In this document: piece after piece, positions 1-9,015 of the stretch
How positions within the stretch are numbered: the first letter of the stretch is position 1
Layout of the letters: every line of letters begins with the position of its first letter
Assembly: GCA_938016265.1 (NCBI GenBank)
Contig: CALLWB010000003.1
Location: 1 to 64,000, forward strand
DNA length: 64,000 nucleotides
Source of the DNA: an uncultured Saprospiraceae bacterium
GTDB lineage: Bacteria > Bacteroidota > Bacteroidia > Chitinophagales > Saprospiraceae
Direction: 5' to 3'
Notes under the pieces: model-generated
Told to the model about the DNA's origin: nothing
What the model saw: only the letters and a program-made list of their open reading frames with translations
Databases searched by the model: none
Program-made: the position numbers and the translations under genes

Positions 1-431
1 AATGGATGCTTCTCATCAATCGGTACATAGAGCGCGGTGCCATATACTTCAGAAGTAGAGGTGTGGATGATTTTTTGGCATCCTGACTCTAGGGCTGCCT
101 GACAAATATTGAGTGTTCCCTTGATGTTGGTGTCAATATAAGAATCAGGTGCGATGTAGGAGTAGGGGATTGCAATCAGCGCAGCAAGGTGAAAAATGAC
201 ATCCACCTCCTTGCAAATGTGCTTACAATAATGAGGATCTCTGACATCACCAGTTAATACTTCAATGTCCTTCAGGCAGTTGATGTCTTCGAGCCACCCC
301 CAATTGTTGAAGGAGTTGTAATAGCTGAGTGCTTTTACTTTTGCTCCTTGTTGGTGGAGTCGTTCTACGAGGTGTGAACCGATGAACCCATCAGCTCCTG
401 TCACTAGGACGGTTTTGTTTTTTAAATCCAT
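1..431 (-). CDS. NAD-dependent sugar epimerase/dehydratase, LegB-like (partial)
   Basis: Only the first 143 codons lie in the window; the gene continues past base 1. The protein opens with a Rossmann nucleotide-binding motif (TGADGFIGSHL, residues about 10-20), then the NNWGWLED segment, the FHLAALIAIP strand and the STSEVYGTA active-site strand. This order and the NNWGWL segment are typical of the LegB branch of extended SDR enzymes, which make UDP-4-keto-6-deoxy-amino sugars for legionaminic-type or bacillosamine-type sugars. It starts 12 bases after the stop of the upstream glycosyltransferase, so it is the last visible gene of the polysaccharide operon. The exact substrate is inferred; a GDP-mannose or UDP-glucuronate dehydratase role is possible because the Tyr-x-x-x-Lys half is outside the window. 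Confidence 0.8.
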   Translation of the reverse strand, partial: MDLKNKTVLVTGADGFIGSHLVERLHQQGAKVKALSYYNSFNNWGWLEDINCLKDIEVLTGDVRDPHYCKHICKEVDVIFHLAALIAIPYSYIAPDSYIDTNIKGTLNICQAALESGCQKIIHTSTSEVYGTALYVPIDEKHP

Positions 432-443
432 TGTTGAGTGTTA

Positions 444-1703
444 CTAGTTTTGCTTGATGAAGTCAAAAAAATCTTCGTATAAATTTTCAGCGCTGAAATT
501 TTCTTCCCAGAATTTTCTGACTCCTTGTCTGAATGCTGGGGTATTTTTTTCTGAATTGTTGAATGCTGTTATCCATGCAGCGGCTTCTTGTGGTTGGAAG
601 TCTGCTGATATTAGTTTTCCTGTTGTTTCGTTTACTATTTCAGAAACACCACCTACATCCGTTGCAATGGTTGGAATCCCAAAGCTTATTGCTTCTTGTA
701 TCGAGACAGGTAGTCCTTCTGTAGAGCTGGTATTTATAAACAGGTTGATTGATCTGTTTTTGTAAATATCGATGATTTCCTCATAAGTAGAAAGATAACC
801 CGTAAATTCTACCTTGACATTGGATGGGAGTTTTTCTGCTAGTAATTCGATCGCTTTCAAATTCTTTTTTTCTCCTCCAATATGCAGCCAGGTAATTTCA
901 AAATCAATATGCTGTAAAATTTCAGTGATTAAATGTGTCCTCTTGACTGGATGAATTCTACCACAGGAAACCAGACAAAATCGATCGGTTGATGAAAAAG
1001 GATTGAGACCATAGTTTAAAGTGCCGAGGTAGAACGGTTTTATCTTACTAGGAAAAATATTTTTTTCAAGTAAATAACTGGCTGATTTTTTGGAGTTTGG
1101 GACAACGTATTTTGTATGAATGTAGTTGTATTTTCTAAACGGCATGTAGTTTCCTTTGCGTCTTTCATCGTAAATATCTATGCCATTGCATCTGAAAACA
1201 AACTTATCGATTTTTCCCTGATCTTTTAGTATGGAGAGTGCCAATGCCCAGGGATTCATCCAAAAAGAATAATAGCTGATTGCCTTTTCCTTAGAAACAG
1301 TGGATTTAATCGATTGGACCGTTTTTGAAATTGCTATGCTTGTTATGACGTTTTTTGCCCAGTTGTGAAGGTTTGATAAAAAGAAAATCTTCTTATCTGT
1401 ACCTAGAAATTCTATTAATAAAATTTTGAAGATTAATGGGAAGTTCATTAGAAGAATACCCATTTTTTTAAGATTGGAAATTGGAGTGTTAGTACAAATT
1501 TCTGCGTTCTTTGGAATTGGTCGATTATTGGCCACCGTAGTGTTTAGTGGGAAAATATAAATGTAATCAAAAATACTACCGTAGACTTCCAATTCTGTTT
1601 GTAAAAAATTTTCCCCTTTCCCGTAAGGGTATTGAGAAGTAAATACAAACAGAATTTCGTGCTTGGATTTATTGGTCTTCAACGAAGTATTTTTTGGATT
1701 CAT
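444..1703 (-). CDS. Glycosyltransferase family 4 (GT-B fold)
   Basis: A 419-residue GT-B glycosyltransferase, presumably adding a sugar to the lipid-linked glycan on the cytoplasmic face of the membrane. The C-terminal half carries the GT4 signature: a strand with CGRIHPVKR, then NTSSTEGLPVSIQEA in which Glu329 and Glu337 form the EX7E motif, followed by GIPTIATDVGG, which contacts the nucleotide sugar. The N-terminal half is family-typical but diverged. The ATG overlaps the stop of the upstream gene by one base, so translation is probably coupled. Donor and acceptor cannot be read from sequence. Confidence 0.88.
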   Translation of the reverse strand: MNPKNTSLKTNKSKHEILFVFTSQYPYGKGENFLQTELEVYGSIFDYIYIFPLNTTVANNRPIPKNAEICTNTPISNLKKMGILLMNFPLIFKILLIEFLGTDKKIFFLSNLHNWAKNVITSIAISKTVQSIKSTVSKEKAISYYSFWMNPWALALSILKDQGKIDKFVFRCNGIDIYDERRKGNYMPFRKYNYIHTKYVVPNSKKSASYLLEKNIFPSKIKPFYLGTLNYGLNPFSSTDRFCLVSCGRIHPVKRTHLITEILQHIDFEITWLHIGGEKKNLKAIELLAEKLPSNVKVEFTGYLSTYEEIIDIYKNRSINLFINTSSTEGLPVSIQEAISFGIPTIATDVGGVSEIVNETTGKLISADFQPQEAAAWITAFNNSEKNTPAFRQGVRKFWEENFSAENLYEDFFDFIKQN

Positions 1704-2866
1704 TAAACTACAGTGCTATTATAAAAGGAGTTCCATTGCGATCTAAAATCGAGTTCTTTTTGATAATAGCGTTGACAATTTTCTCTCAACGTCTTTTCCT
1801 GGCTTATTATTTTATTCAGAATACTACTTATAGCAGTATAGTCTTTATCGATTGTAAAACCAATTTGCTCTTTATCCACAAAATCAAAAGAGGGCAAAAC
1901 AGAACAAATGACTGGTGTCCCCAAAGCCAAACTACGCATAAGTTTTCCAGATGCTTTCCCAACATAACTCACATTATTATTATCAGGTCGATAAAGGGCA
2001 AAACTTGCTTTACAATATTGGATTAAGGAATCAAGTTCTGGAAGCGTTAAAAAATCGTCATAAACGATAATATTGTTTTCTATTCCTTCCGGCATTACTT
2101 TTTTCAAATAGCCTCCACCCCAGCCTTTCGAATGTATTCTGAGAACAAGGATGTTGTTTTCTCCCCAGTTTTTTACTGACTTCAATAATTCTGGGGTCAT
2201 GTTGTGGTCACCAACACCTCCAGCATGTACAAATAGGTTTTTGTCTTTACTAACACCCAACTTTGCGTGCCAATCAATTTTAGGAATATCTTTAGTAGGG
2301 AATGGAATATTGATCAACTCGAAATGTGGTTTGTCTTTTAGCAGTGGTAAATCCTCACACAGAAATTTAAACCGGATTTCGTCGGGTACTATAGAAACAT
2401 CAGTTACCGCCGATGCTTGAAGTTCTTTCTTTTTCCATATACTATCTGGATAAACTTCGGGGAATTCATCATTTAAAAGAACAAGCTTCCCTTTATTTTT
2501 TTTAGAAATAATACTTGCAAAATGCAATCCTGCTTGTCCCATTCCAAATACCAAGTCATAATTTTTTTGAGGTAAGGAAGCAAATTTTCTGTTCCCCAGA
2601 ATCAAAGAAACCCGATCGGATAAGAATGATTTACGAAAGTACTTTTTCGGTTTGTTTAAAAGCTCCGGGATGAAGTTGAATTTTATTCGATCAGAAAACC
2701 CAGTAATATAATCGTCATGTGGGTGTTCTGCCAAAAAAACATCTACGTCCCAACCCGCTTCATCCAACATGATCAAGACATTGAATGAAAAAGGCATGGC
2801 AGACACTTTCGCTCCGACGTAGTGCCGGCAAAAGACAAAAGCCGCTTTTTTAGAAGAATTTAGCAT
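1703..2866 (-). CDS. Probable GT-B glycosyltransferase (diverged)
   Basis: A 387-residue soluble protein without a signal peptide. The C-terminal part looks like a GT-B donor domain: a GGVGDHN loop after a strand, then a segment with GKLMRSLALGTPVICS and a final helix rich in charged residues (FRSQWNSFY), as in GT4-like enzymes. The EX7E pair is not clear, so the family assignment is weaker than for its neighbour. It sits between a methyltransferase (7-base overlap upstream) and a GT4 enzyme (1-base overlap downstream), which supports a role in building the same glycan. It might instead be a glycan-modifying enzyme with a GT-B scaffold. Confidence 0.6.
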   Translation of the reverse strand: MLNSSKKAAFVFCRHYVGAKVSAMPFSFNVLIMLDEAGWDVDVFLAEHPHDDYITGFSDRIKFNFIPELLNKPKKYFRKSFLSDRVSLILGNRKFASLPQKNYDLVFGMGQAGLHFASIISKKNKGKLVLLNDEFPEVYPDSIWKKKELQASAVTDVSIVPDEIRFKFLCEDLPLLKDKPHFELINIPFPTKDIPKIDWHAKLGVSKDKNLFVHAGGVGDHNMTPELLKSVKNWGENNILVLRIHSKGWGGGYLKKVMPEGIENNIIVYDDFLTLPELDSLIQYCKASFALYRPDNNNVSYVGKASGKLMRSLALGTPVICSVLPSFDFVDKEQIGFTIDKDYTAISSILNKIISQEKTLRENCQRYYQKELDFRSQWNSFYNSTVV

Positions 2867-3624
2867 TTTTTATAAATCGTACACGCATTCCATGTATCTA
2901 TACCCGGTTTTTCCAAGGTCAGCCAATGAAGTTGTTTTAAGCATTCCATTTCTTGTGCGAACAAGTGGAGTTCTGCCAAAAACAAGTAGCGCATTTTATG
3001 GGTTTCTTTAAGTTCCTCAACCGCTCCAGTTCCTTTATCCTTGATGAAAATGTTGTAGTTGACGTCCACGCAATTGTCGTTTGGATGAAGCACTGGCTCC
3101 GCTATGCGAGTTATGTGAATTTGCGGATCTTCTAATCGTTTTACACGAACGACCGGCGGATCTGTTAAAACACCCGGGCCATACCAAAAGTCAAAAATGA
3201 AAATGCCACCGTCCTTAAGATGTGATTTGGCTGTTTCGAACGCCGCTTGCAAGTCGGCATTTGAGGTTTGATAACTCATGACGTGGAAAAGCGAGACGAC
3301 AACGTCATACTTTTTGTCGTTCTGAAAGCTTCTCACATCACCAACACTAAAGGATAGGTTCTCTTTTTGTTTTTGGAATTGGGCTTGCAGATTTTGTTCT
3401 GCGATTTCAATCATGGAGGTAGAAAAGTCAACACCATCGACTTGATATCCAAGCTCCGCCAAGCAAAAGTCATGTTTGCCCGTACCGCAACCTAAGTCAA
3501 GGATGGTCTTGGCGTTCGGCGCTACGGATTGTATTAACTGGTGGATATATTCTGCTTCTCCCTGGTAGTCTTTACTTCCATACAGTAAGTCATAGTAGGA
3601 AGAGTATTTTTTAAATATGCTCAT
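2860..3624 (-). CDS. Class I SAM-dependent methyltransferase
   Basis: A 254-residue Rossmann-fold methyltransferase. Motif I, ILDLGCGTGKHD, lies at residues 41-52, followed by the acidic strand end VDGVDFSTSMIEIA and by VVSLFHVMSY as motif IV. The family (methyltransferase domain 25 type) includes many sugar O- and N-methyltransferases of cell-surface loci. It overlaps the upstream aminotransferase by 14 bases and the downstream gene by 7 bases. An attractive inference is N-methylation of the amino group put on by the aminotransferase, as in dimethylamino sugars, but O-methylation cannot be excluded. Confidence 0.85.
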   Translation of the reverse strand: MSIFKKYSSYYDLLYGSKDYQGEAEYIHQLIQSVAPNAKTILDLGCGTGKHDFCLAELGYQVDGVDFSTSMIEIAEQNLQAQFQKQKENLSFSVGDVRSFQNDKKYDVVVSLFHVMSYQTSNADLQAAFETAKSHLKDGGIFIFDFWYGPGVLTDPPVVRVKRLEDPQIHITRIAEPVLHPNDNCVDVNYNIFIKDKGTGAVEELKETHKMRYLFLAELHLFAQEMECLKQLHWLTLEKPGIDTWNACTIYKKC

Positions 3625-4726
3625 TTACGGCTTTAATTAGTGTATCAGCAACTGTTTTAATTTGATCCGGCTCAATGCCTAGCCCTGCAGGAATATAAAA
3701 ACCATTTCTTGCCAATTTTTCTGCATTAGGATAGGATTCATTCTCGAATAATCCCATTTTTTTGAATACGGGTTGTTCGTGCATACACCAGAAAAAAGTA
3801 CGGGTTCCGATTTTTTGTTTTCGAAGCTCCCCGATAAGGGCATCCCGTTGTGCTGTGGATTCGGTCATGAGACCGTATACCCAATAAATATTTTCTGCGT
3901 ATTCGGTATTCGCTAATGGAAGTTGTATTTTATGTTGTATCGGCTTTAAGTATTCATTATAAGCACGGCCAATTTCTCTTTTCTTTTCAATGTGCTTGTC
4001 GATGTTTTCCAATTGAGCGACGCCGAGGGCTGCTTGTAGGTTGGTCATCCGGTAGTTCCAACCCAATTCGTCATGTACGTATCGTTGCTCTTTTTTGAAG
4101 CAGAGATTTCTAAGGGATTGACATCGTTCTAGGAGATGGTCATCGTCAGTTACAATCATTCCTCCCTCCCCAGTAGTAATATGCTTGTTGGGGTAAAAAC
4201 TGAATATGCTGATATCACCAAATGATCCGCAACGCTGGCCGTTGTATTCCTGTCCGTGCATTTCTGCTGCGTCTTCAATTATTTTTAAATCGTATTTTTC
4301 AGCCAATTCGAGGATTTTGTCCATTTCAACTGGCAAACCATAAATGTGGACGACGATTATCGCTTTTGTTTTACTAGTAATTTTTGCTTCAATTTGATCG
4401 ACATCCATGTTCCAGCTATCCGGTTTGGAGTCTACTAAAACAGGCTTCAAACCAGAATAAATCAGAGAAGCCGCCGGAGAAATAATGGTGAAGGTTGGCA
4501 GGATGACTTCGCTGCCTTCAGGCAATCCCAGGGCCCGGACAGCAATATCTAGTGCACCTGAACCATTGGCGACAGCAACGCCATATTTACGGTTATTGTA
4601 GGCTGCAAATTCTTTTTCGAATCGTTTTACAAATGGCCCTTCGCTGGATATCCATGAGGTATCAATACACTCCTGTAGATATTTTGCTTCGTTGCCTGCT
4701 AGTAGAGGTGTGTTTACTGGTATCAT
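3611..4726 (-). CDS. DegT/DnrJ/EryC1/StrS sugar aminotransferase (perosamine-synthase-like)
   Basis: A 371-residue PLP enzyme that moves an amino group from glutamate to a keto sugar nucleotide. Visible residues: the GSGALD phosphate-binding turn near 55-60, Asp152 in EDAAEMHG, which contacts the PLP ring nitrogen, and catalytic Lys181 in FYPNKHITTGEGG. The opening MIPVNTPLLAG and the TSWISSEGPFV segment match GDP-perosamine synthase and LegC-type enzymes. Paired with the LegB-like dehydratase seven genes' span downstream, it would act on a 4-keto-6-deoxy sugar. It overlaps the cupin gene by 4 bases and the methyltransferase by 14. Confidence 0.88.
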   Translation of the reverse strand: MIPVNTPLLAGNEAKYLQECIDTSWISSEGPFVKRFEKEFAAYNNRKYGVAVANGSGALDIAVRALGLPEGSEVILPTFTIISPAASLIYSGLKPVLVDSKPDSWNMDVDQIEAKITSKTKAIIVVHIYGLPVEMDKILELAEKYDLKIIEDAAEMHGQEYNGQRCGSFGDISIFSFYPNKHITTGEGGMIVTDDDHLLERCQSLRNLCFKKEQRYVHDELGWNYRMTNLQAALGVAQLENIDKHIEKKREIGRAYNEYLKPIQHKIQLPLANTEYAENIYWVYGLMTESTAQRDALIGELRKQKIGTRTFFWCMHEQPVFKKMGLFENESYPNAEKLARNGFYIPAGLGIEPDQIKTVADTLIKAVNEHI

Positions 4727-5151
4727 TTTATTATGGCTTGTTTTGAACTTATTGGATCAAATCGCACTTTATCTTTTTCGCCGCAATACGGTCCTTGTTT
4801 TACTTCGATTATTTCTGCCTCTTCCAACATTTCAAACCCATGTCCGCCGGCAGCAAGCAAAATAACGTCTCCTTTATTCAGGATCGTACTCTCCAAATAC
4901 TTTTGATCGTCATCGTAAAAGTCTACGCGCACTTTGCCCGATTTTATATACAACACCTCCTGAGTTAAAACAACCTCACGGGGCACCAAATTGTGGCGGT
5001 GCGGAGCAATAACATATCCTTTCGGCCTCTTCATGTAACCCAACTGCTGGGAAAAATCATCCGAGGTGAAAAACTCAATCCCTTCTTTTTGATAAGAATG
5101 ACGAATTACAATAGAAAGTAAAACTTCGTTGTTAAAAATTTTATTAATCAA
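4723..5151 (-). CDS. Small cupin-fold protein of the polysaccharide operon
   Basis: A 142-residue protein whose middle has the cupin pattern: PHRHN near residues 51-55 (two His on the first strand pair), then GKVRVDFYDDD, and KGDVILLAAGGHGFEM with a further His and Glu. This could be a metal-binding sugar isomerase/epimerase-like cupin or a sugar-binding accessory protein. No ATG is available near the expected N-terminus; the frame opens with TTG at 5151 right after the upstream stop, so the start is TTG or another non-AUG codon. It overlaps the following aminotransferase by 4 bases (ATGA type), which implies translational coupling. The substrate is unknown. Confidence 0.7.
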   Translation of the reverse strand: MINKIFNNEVLLSIVIRHSYQKEGIEFFTSDDFSQQLGYMKRPKGYVIAPHRHNLVPREVVLTQEVLYIKSGKVRVDFYDDDQKYLESTILNKGDVILLAAGGHGFEMLEEAEIIEVKQGPYCGEKDKVRFDPISSKQAIIK

Positions 5152-5158
5152 GATTCGG

Positions 5159-6040
5159 TTATTTAATTTTAAAAAATGGCATTTTTTCTATGAGCGCGAA
5201 TTGCTTTTCCCAAGAACCTCTAAATTTATCAAATTGATAGAAGTTTTCTTTGAATGTCAACCCTTTGTTTTCTATAGTTTTCAAAAATGCAGATTCAAAT
5301 TCATCTTTATCTATAAAAAAAGCATTTACTCCATTGGAGTCTACCGTTACAAATTGATAGTTTTGGCTTTCGAAGAAGTTTTTCCACCCTTGTATTGCCA
5401 CCCCATAGTATAGATGCGAGTCATGAGCTTTACTAAGTACAAAGTCTTTGTCGTACTCGATAGTAATCGGCGCATCAGGTCCGTAGGCGGAATTGTATTC
5501 TACTACAAACAATTTAGGTCGTATTCCACTATCCAAAATTGCTTTTGCTAAAAAGTAGTCGTTTCCGTCAATATCCAATGAAAAGAAATCAGGATTACTA
5601 TAGGTGATTTTATTTTTGAGGTCTACGATATTCGTCTGGTCAACAAAAGAACATTCGTAGGAAACGCCCAAATTGTGCCGAAGTCGTTTTGCTTTTTTGA
5701 CGGCTTTACTGTTTGCATCAATCATCAGCCCACTAAACTTCCGACAATATGCAAGCCAGGCAGAATTGTTTGCAAGTCCGTCTGCAGCGCCTATTTCAAC
5801 GAAGTATTTGTTCGGGTTTTTTATTTTTCTGGTGATAAAATCAATTATGCCGTCCTCTCCATTTTGGCTAAAACCGGAGAATTCCCAGGAAATTGGGTCA
5901 TCCTCCTGAATAACGCGACAAGCGGCACTGGCTCCTCCCATGGACAATCCTTTTTGAACCGTTCCTAAAACGATAGAATCTTCCATTCTTGAAAGCAAGG
6001 GGGAGAGTAATTTTTTGATTGTAGACTTAATCATTTTCAT
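5159..6040 (-). CDS. FkbM-like SAM-dependent methyltransferase
   Basis: A 293-residue protein with a Rossmann methyltransferase core. Motif I is seen as YFVEIGAADGLANNS, preceded by SQNGEDGIIDFI, and followed by GLMIDANS and FFSLDIDGNDY, a pattern shared by FkbM-related enzymes and by Bacteroidota methyltransferases in capsule loci. The probable reaction is O-methylation of a sugar or of a non-reducing end. The ATG at 6040 is followed by a second ATG at 6034. It lies 5 bases after a sulfotransferase and 7 bases before the cupin gene. Confidence 0.75.
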   Translation of the reverse strand: MKMIKSTIKKLLSPLLSRMEDSIVLGTVQKGLSMGGASAACRVIQEDDPISWEFSGFSQNGEDGIIDFITRKIKNPNKYFVEIGAADGLANNSAWLAYCRKFSGLMIDANSKAVKKAKRLRHNLGVSYECSFVDQTNIVDLKNKITYSNPDFFSLDIDGNDYFLAKAILDSGIRPKLFVVEYNSAYGPDAPITIEYDKDFVLSKAHDSHLYYGVAIQGWKNFFESQNYQFVTVDSNGVNAFFIDKDEFESAFLKTIENKGLTFKENFYQFDKFRGSWEKQFALIEKMPFFKIK

Positions 6041-6045
6041 TCTTT

Positions 6046-7017
6046 TTAATTGCTATTTACTTTTGAAAGGAGATTATAGGTTAGACGTTCCACTCTAGAA
6101 AGACCATCGTATTTGCTTGTTAAGTATTTGGAAGGGAAGAAAAATAGGTTCTTTTTTACCTTATGTTTTTCTAAATCCTCCTTGATGGCATCGAAGTCGT
6201 AGCCAAACAATTCTACTGTTTCTTTCCCAAGTTTGTCAAGGTATTCGATGGCCCATTTTTTCTTTAAGCCAGTATCGATGCTTTTTTTCCAGGCATCTTT
6301 ATAGGAATCTACTGGTTTTTCGTGTTTTCTGACACTTTTGGGGTCAATTGCTGTAGAGTTTGCAAAATTGCTTTTCACCTGATAATTGCCCAGATCGGTT
6401 TGCGGTAATTCGATGTTTAGGAATTGATATAAATCGATTAAATTTTCAGTAGGGTTAGAAACGATTTTTTCATATTTAATGTAGAAAATGTTTTTTTCCT
6501 TTCGATTCTTGAAATCGATGATTTTTTTAGGAGCAATAAACAAATCTGCATATCTATCCTTGTAGGATATGCGTTTTAAGTTCTTTTTTGTCAGTTCAAG
6601 CATCGAAGCGAAAACGGCTAATGGATTTCTGACAAGCACAATAAATTTGGCGTTCGGAAATAAATCAATTAACTCGTTGGTAATATGAAAATACCGGGTT
6701 GTTTTATCTAAAAATAGCTTGTCTGGGTGCTCTTGCAGCGTTTTTCGATAGATATTCAAAGCGGTATCTCTAATTCCTGATTTCAAAACTTCCTGGGCTT
6801 CAATAGAATCTAGAAATCCATTCATGCTTTTTTGAGCATAGGCAAAGTTGTAGTCGGTAGCAGCCGTCGCGTCCTTTTTGAACGTATACACGAGTGGCAG
6901 CATTAGCCAAGGCTCCGGTAGGGAATGGATGTCGGAATGCCCGCTCAAAATTTGCTGCAGCATTGAAGACCCAGAACGGGGTTGACTAATAATAAATACT
7001 AATTGTTTATCAGTCAT
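6046..7017 (-). CDS. PAPS-dependent sulfotransferase (family 3-like)
   Basis: A 323-residue sulfotransferase. The 5'-phosphosulfate loop is SQPRSGSSMLQQIL near the N-terminus, followed by HSLPEPWLML, and the 3'-phosphate site is in FIVLVRNPLAVFASML. These match carbohydrate sulfotransferases of the Sulfotransfer_3 type, which move sulfate from PAPS to a hydroxyl. The frame is open from a TTG at 7023, but the ATG at 7017 leads directly into the conserved strand and is preferred. It overlaps the preceding sulfotransferase gene by 8 bases. The acceptor is probably a sugar of this operon's glycan; PAPS would come from the cys genes at 50667-54851. Confidence 0.87.
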   Translation of the reverse strand: MTDKQLVFIISQPRSGSSMLQQILSGHSDIHSLPEPWLMLPLVYTFKKDATAATDYNFAYAQKSMNGFLDSIEAQEVLKSGIRDTALNIYRKTLQEHPDKLFLDKTTRYFHITNELIDLFPNAKFIVLVRNPLAVFASMLELTKKNLKRISYKDRYADLFIAPKKIIDFKNRKEKNIFYIKYEKIVSNPTENLIDLYQFLNIELPQTDLGNYQVKSNFANSTAIDPKSVRKHEKPVDSYKDAWKKSIDTGLKKKWAIEYLDKLGKETVELFGYDFDAIKEDLEKHKVKKNLFFFPSKYLTSKYDGLSRVERLTYNLLSKVNSN

Positions 7018-7786
7018 AACCAATTAATGTTAAAGCTTTTTTATTGTTTTGAATAAATTTATTTAAGTCTTCTTCAGAAAAATACTCTTTCCATTGTTCT
7101 GTTGTACCCTTTCTAAAGAAGTTTATTTTTTTATCCTTAAAAACAGTTGTTCCTCCTTTTGTCTCTTGTTCTTTTTTAAGCTTATTAAAGCTGGAATTTT
7201 CAACTGCTTTTTTTATGTCGTTATCACTGATGTCCTGAAGTCCAATAAATGAAGCTACTTTTTTTAGCATTGATTCACTGTTCAGTTTGACATCTTCATA
7301 TTTAAGAATCAGCACATTGTTTGGTGCCTCGTTTTTGTATTCAATAGCATTTAAGACATGTTGTCCCCAGGATCCATAGCTTTCACTGTGCAAGGAGGAA
7401 TTGAGAAACTCGCTAAAGCTTCCGGTATAAGATTTTACATCTTTCAAAAAATGGTAGTACGAGACCAATGCATCTCTTCCATCCCTGACCACATATACCA
7501 CTTTCATTCCTTTTTCATAACCTGCTTCATGGCTCTTTATAATTCTCGGGCCACTGGCGGATTGAATTTTTTCGATAGATCGATAGATGGAGGGAATGTA
7601 GCTTTCGAGTTCATGATATTCGACCGCTTCTCCTTTGATAAGATTGGCAATCAAGTAGCGCAACCAGGTATTCCCAGATTTCGGATAAGAGATTAAAAAC
7701 ACATCGTTTTCATTGATCTCGAAGTTCAATTTTGATGGATTATGATTTTTAAAAAATCTATTTTTAATCTTTTTATAAATAGCCAT
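7010..7786 (-). CDS. PAPS-dependent sulfotransferase (cytosolic SULT-like)
   Basis: A 258-residue enzyme of the Sulfotransfer_1 family. It shows the classic YPKSGNTWLR 5'-phosphosulfate-binding loop near residue 34, the 3'-phosphate-binding VVRDGRDALVSYYHF segment, and the C-terminal FRKGTTEQWKEYF motif, in which the RKG contacts PAPS in the eukaryotic SULT enzymes. It differs in family from the next gene, so two distinct sulfation positions are plausible. It begins 5 bases after the ABC ATPase stop and overlaps the second sulfotransferase. Confidence 0.88.
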   Translation of the reverse strand: MAIYKKIKNRFFKNHNPSKLNFEINENDVFLISYPKSGNTWLRYLIANLIKGEAVEYHELESYIPSIYRSIEKIQSASGPRIIKSHEAGYEKGMKVVYVVRDGRDALVSYYHFLKDVKSYTGSFSEFLNSSLHSESYGSWGQHVLNAIEYKNEAPNNVLILKYEDVKLNSESMLKKVASFIGLQDISDNDIKKAVENSSFNKLKKEQETKGGTTVFKDKKINFFRKGTTEQWKEYFSEEDLNKFIQNNKKALTLIGYD

Positions 7787-7791
7787 AAAAA

Positions 7792-9012
7792 CTATAGTTT
7801 TCTGAAGTTAGGTTGTAATATAAGCGGGCCGTATTTAAATCGATTGTGAAGCACCCCTGTTTTGAAAATGTCTTTATCTTCGATTTTAAATTTAATGATG
7901 TTGGTAAAATAAGCGAGTCTTTCCAATCGAGGAATTGCCATCCATACATCAAGATAGTATTCTCCCCCAGAGAGCTTGTTTCCTAAATCATTAAAAGAGT
8001 ATTCACACTTAAAAGCTCCTTCTACATTTGATAAGGCAAACCCTGTTAATCCAGGAGCAACTGTAGAAACAAGCTCGTCGTTTAATGTTTTTATTTTAAT
8101 TCCTATACCGAGTTTGGCGTAATGTTCTTTTGCGTTACCTGTTATTCGGATGGTCAGGTCTGATTTGTCAGACAGAACTTCGATATTTTCAACCTTAATG
8201 TTTGATTTATTCTTTTCTAGTACATCGAGATCGATTTCGTTCAAATTGATATCGTTTGCTTTTTTCATGTAGGCTTCGAGTGCTTCATCAACCGATCCTA
8301 TCATTTCAACTTTGCCGCTTGAGAGAACGATCCCCTTTTGACATAAATTTTTAACGGCTCCCATATTATGGCTAACAAATAACACTGTTCTTCCACTTTT
8401 GGCGACTTCCCCCATTTTCCCAATACATTTTTTCTGAAATTCGGCATCCCCAACGCTCAATACCTCATCGATGACTAGAATTTCTGGCTCAAGGTGAGCA
8501 GCGACTGCAAAGGCTAATCGGACATACATCCCTGAAGAATATCGTTTTACGGGAGTATCCAAGAATTTTCCAACGCCTGAAAATTCAACTATTTCATCAA
8601 ACTTTGAATTGATTTCTCTTCTACCCATTCCCAAAATAGAGCCATTCAGGAATATATTTTCCCGACCGGAAAGCTCTGGATGGAAACCTGTTCCTACTTC
8701 TAGCAGGGAGGCAATTCTGCCATTCACTGTTATACGGCCTGTCGTAGGTTCTGTAATTCTGGAAAGCACTTTGAGTAGTGTACTTTTTCCTGCTCCATTT
8801 CGGCCGATAATTCCGATTACCTCTCCTTGGTTTACCTCAAAATTAATATCGCGCAATGCCCAAAATTCTTTTTCCGCAGCAAGATCTCTTGCATTCCCTC
8901 CTTTGATCTTTTCCAAGAAGTTCCACATGGTATGATATAAAGTACCTGCTCCAATAAGGCCTAGCTCATACTTTTTCGAAACGTTCTCTACTTTTATAAT
9001 TGGTTCGCTCAT
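7792..9012 (-). CDS. Polysaccharide ABC exporter ATP-binding subunit (Wzt-like)
   Basis: A 406-residue ATPase that powers export of a lipid-linked polysaccharide with the permease just upstream. Walker A is GRNGAGKS (70-77), the ABC signature YSSGM is at 158-162, Walker B ILVIDEVLS is near 178-186, and the switch His is in SHN (about 215). Residues about 260-406 form an extra beta-rich domain, as in the Wzt C-terminal domain that recognises the capped non-reducing end of the chain. The cap is often a methyl group, which fits the methyltransferases in this operon. Three bases separate it from the permease gene. Confidence 0.93.
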   Translation of the reverse strand: MSEPIIKVENVSKKYELGLIGAGTLYHTMWNFLEKIKGGNARDLAAEKEFWALRDINFEVNQGEVIGIIGRNGAGKSTLLKVLSRITEPTTGRITVNGRIASLLEVGTGFHPELSGRENIFLNGSILGMGRREINSKFDEIVEFSGVGKFLDTPVKRYSSGMYVRLAFAVAAHLEPEILVIDEVLSVGDAEFQKKCIGKMGEVAKSGRTVLFVSHNMGAVKNLCQKGIVLSSGKVEMIGSVDEALEAYMKKANDINLNEIDLDVLEKNKSNIKVENIEVLSDKSDLTIRITGNAKEHYAKLGIGIKIKTLNDELVSTVAPGLTGFALSNVEGAFKCEYSFNDLGNKLSGGEYYLDVWMAIPRLERLAYFTNIIKFKIEDKDIFKTGVLHNRFKYGPLILQPNFRKL

Positions 9013-9015
9013 AGG

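Noticed and set aside
1694-2026. A 110-codon plus-strand frame
   Set aside because: Antisense to the GT-B-like gene; composition follows the opposite strand.
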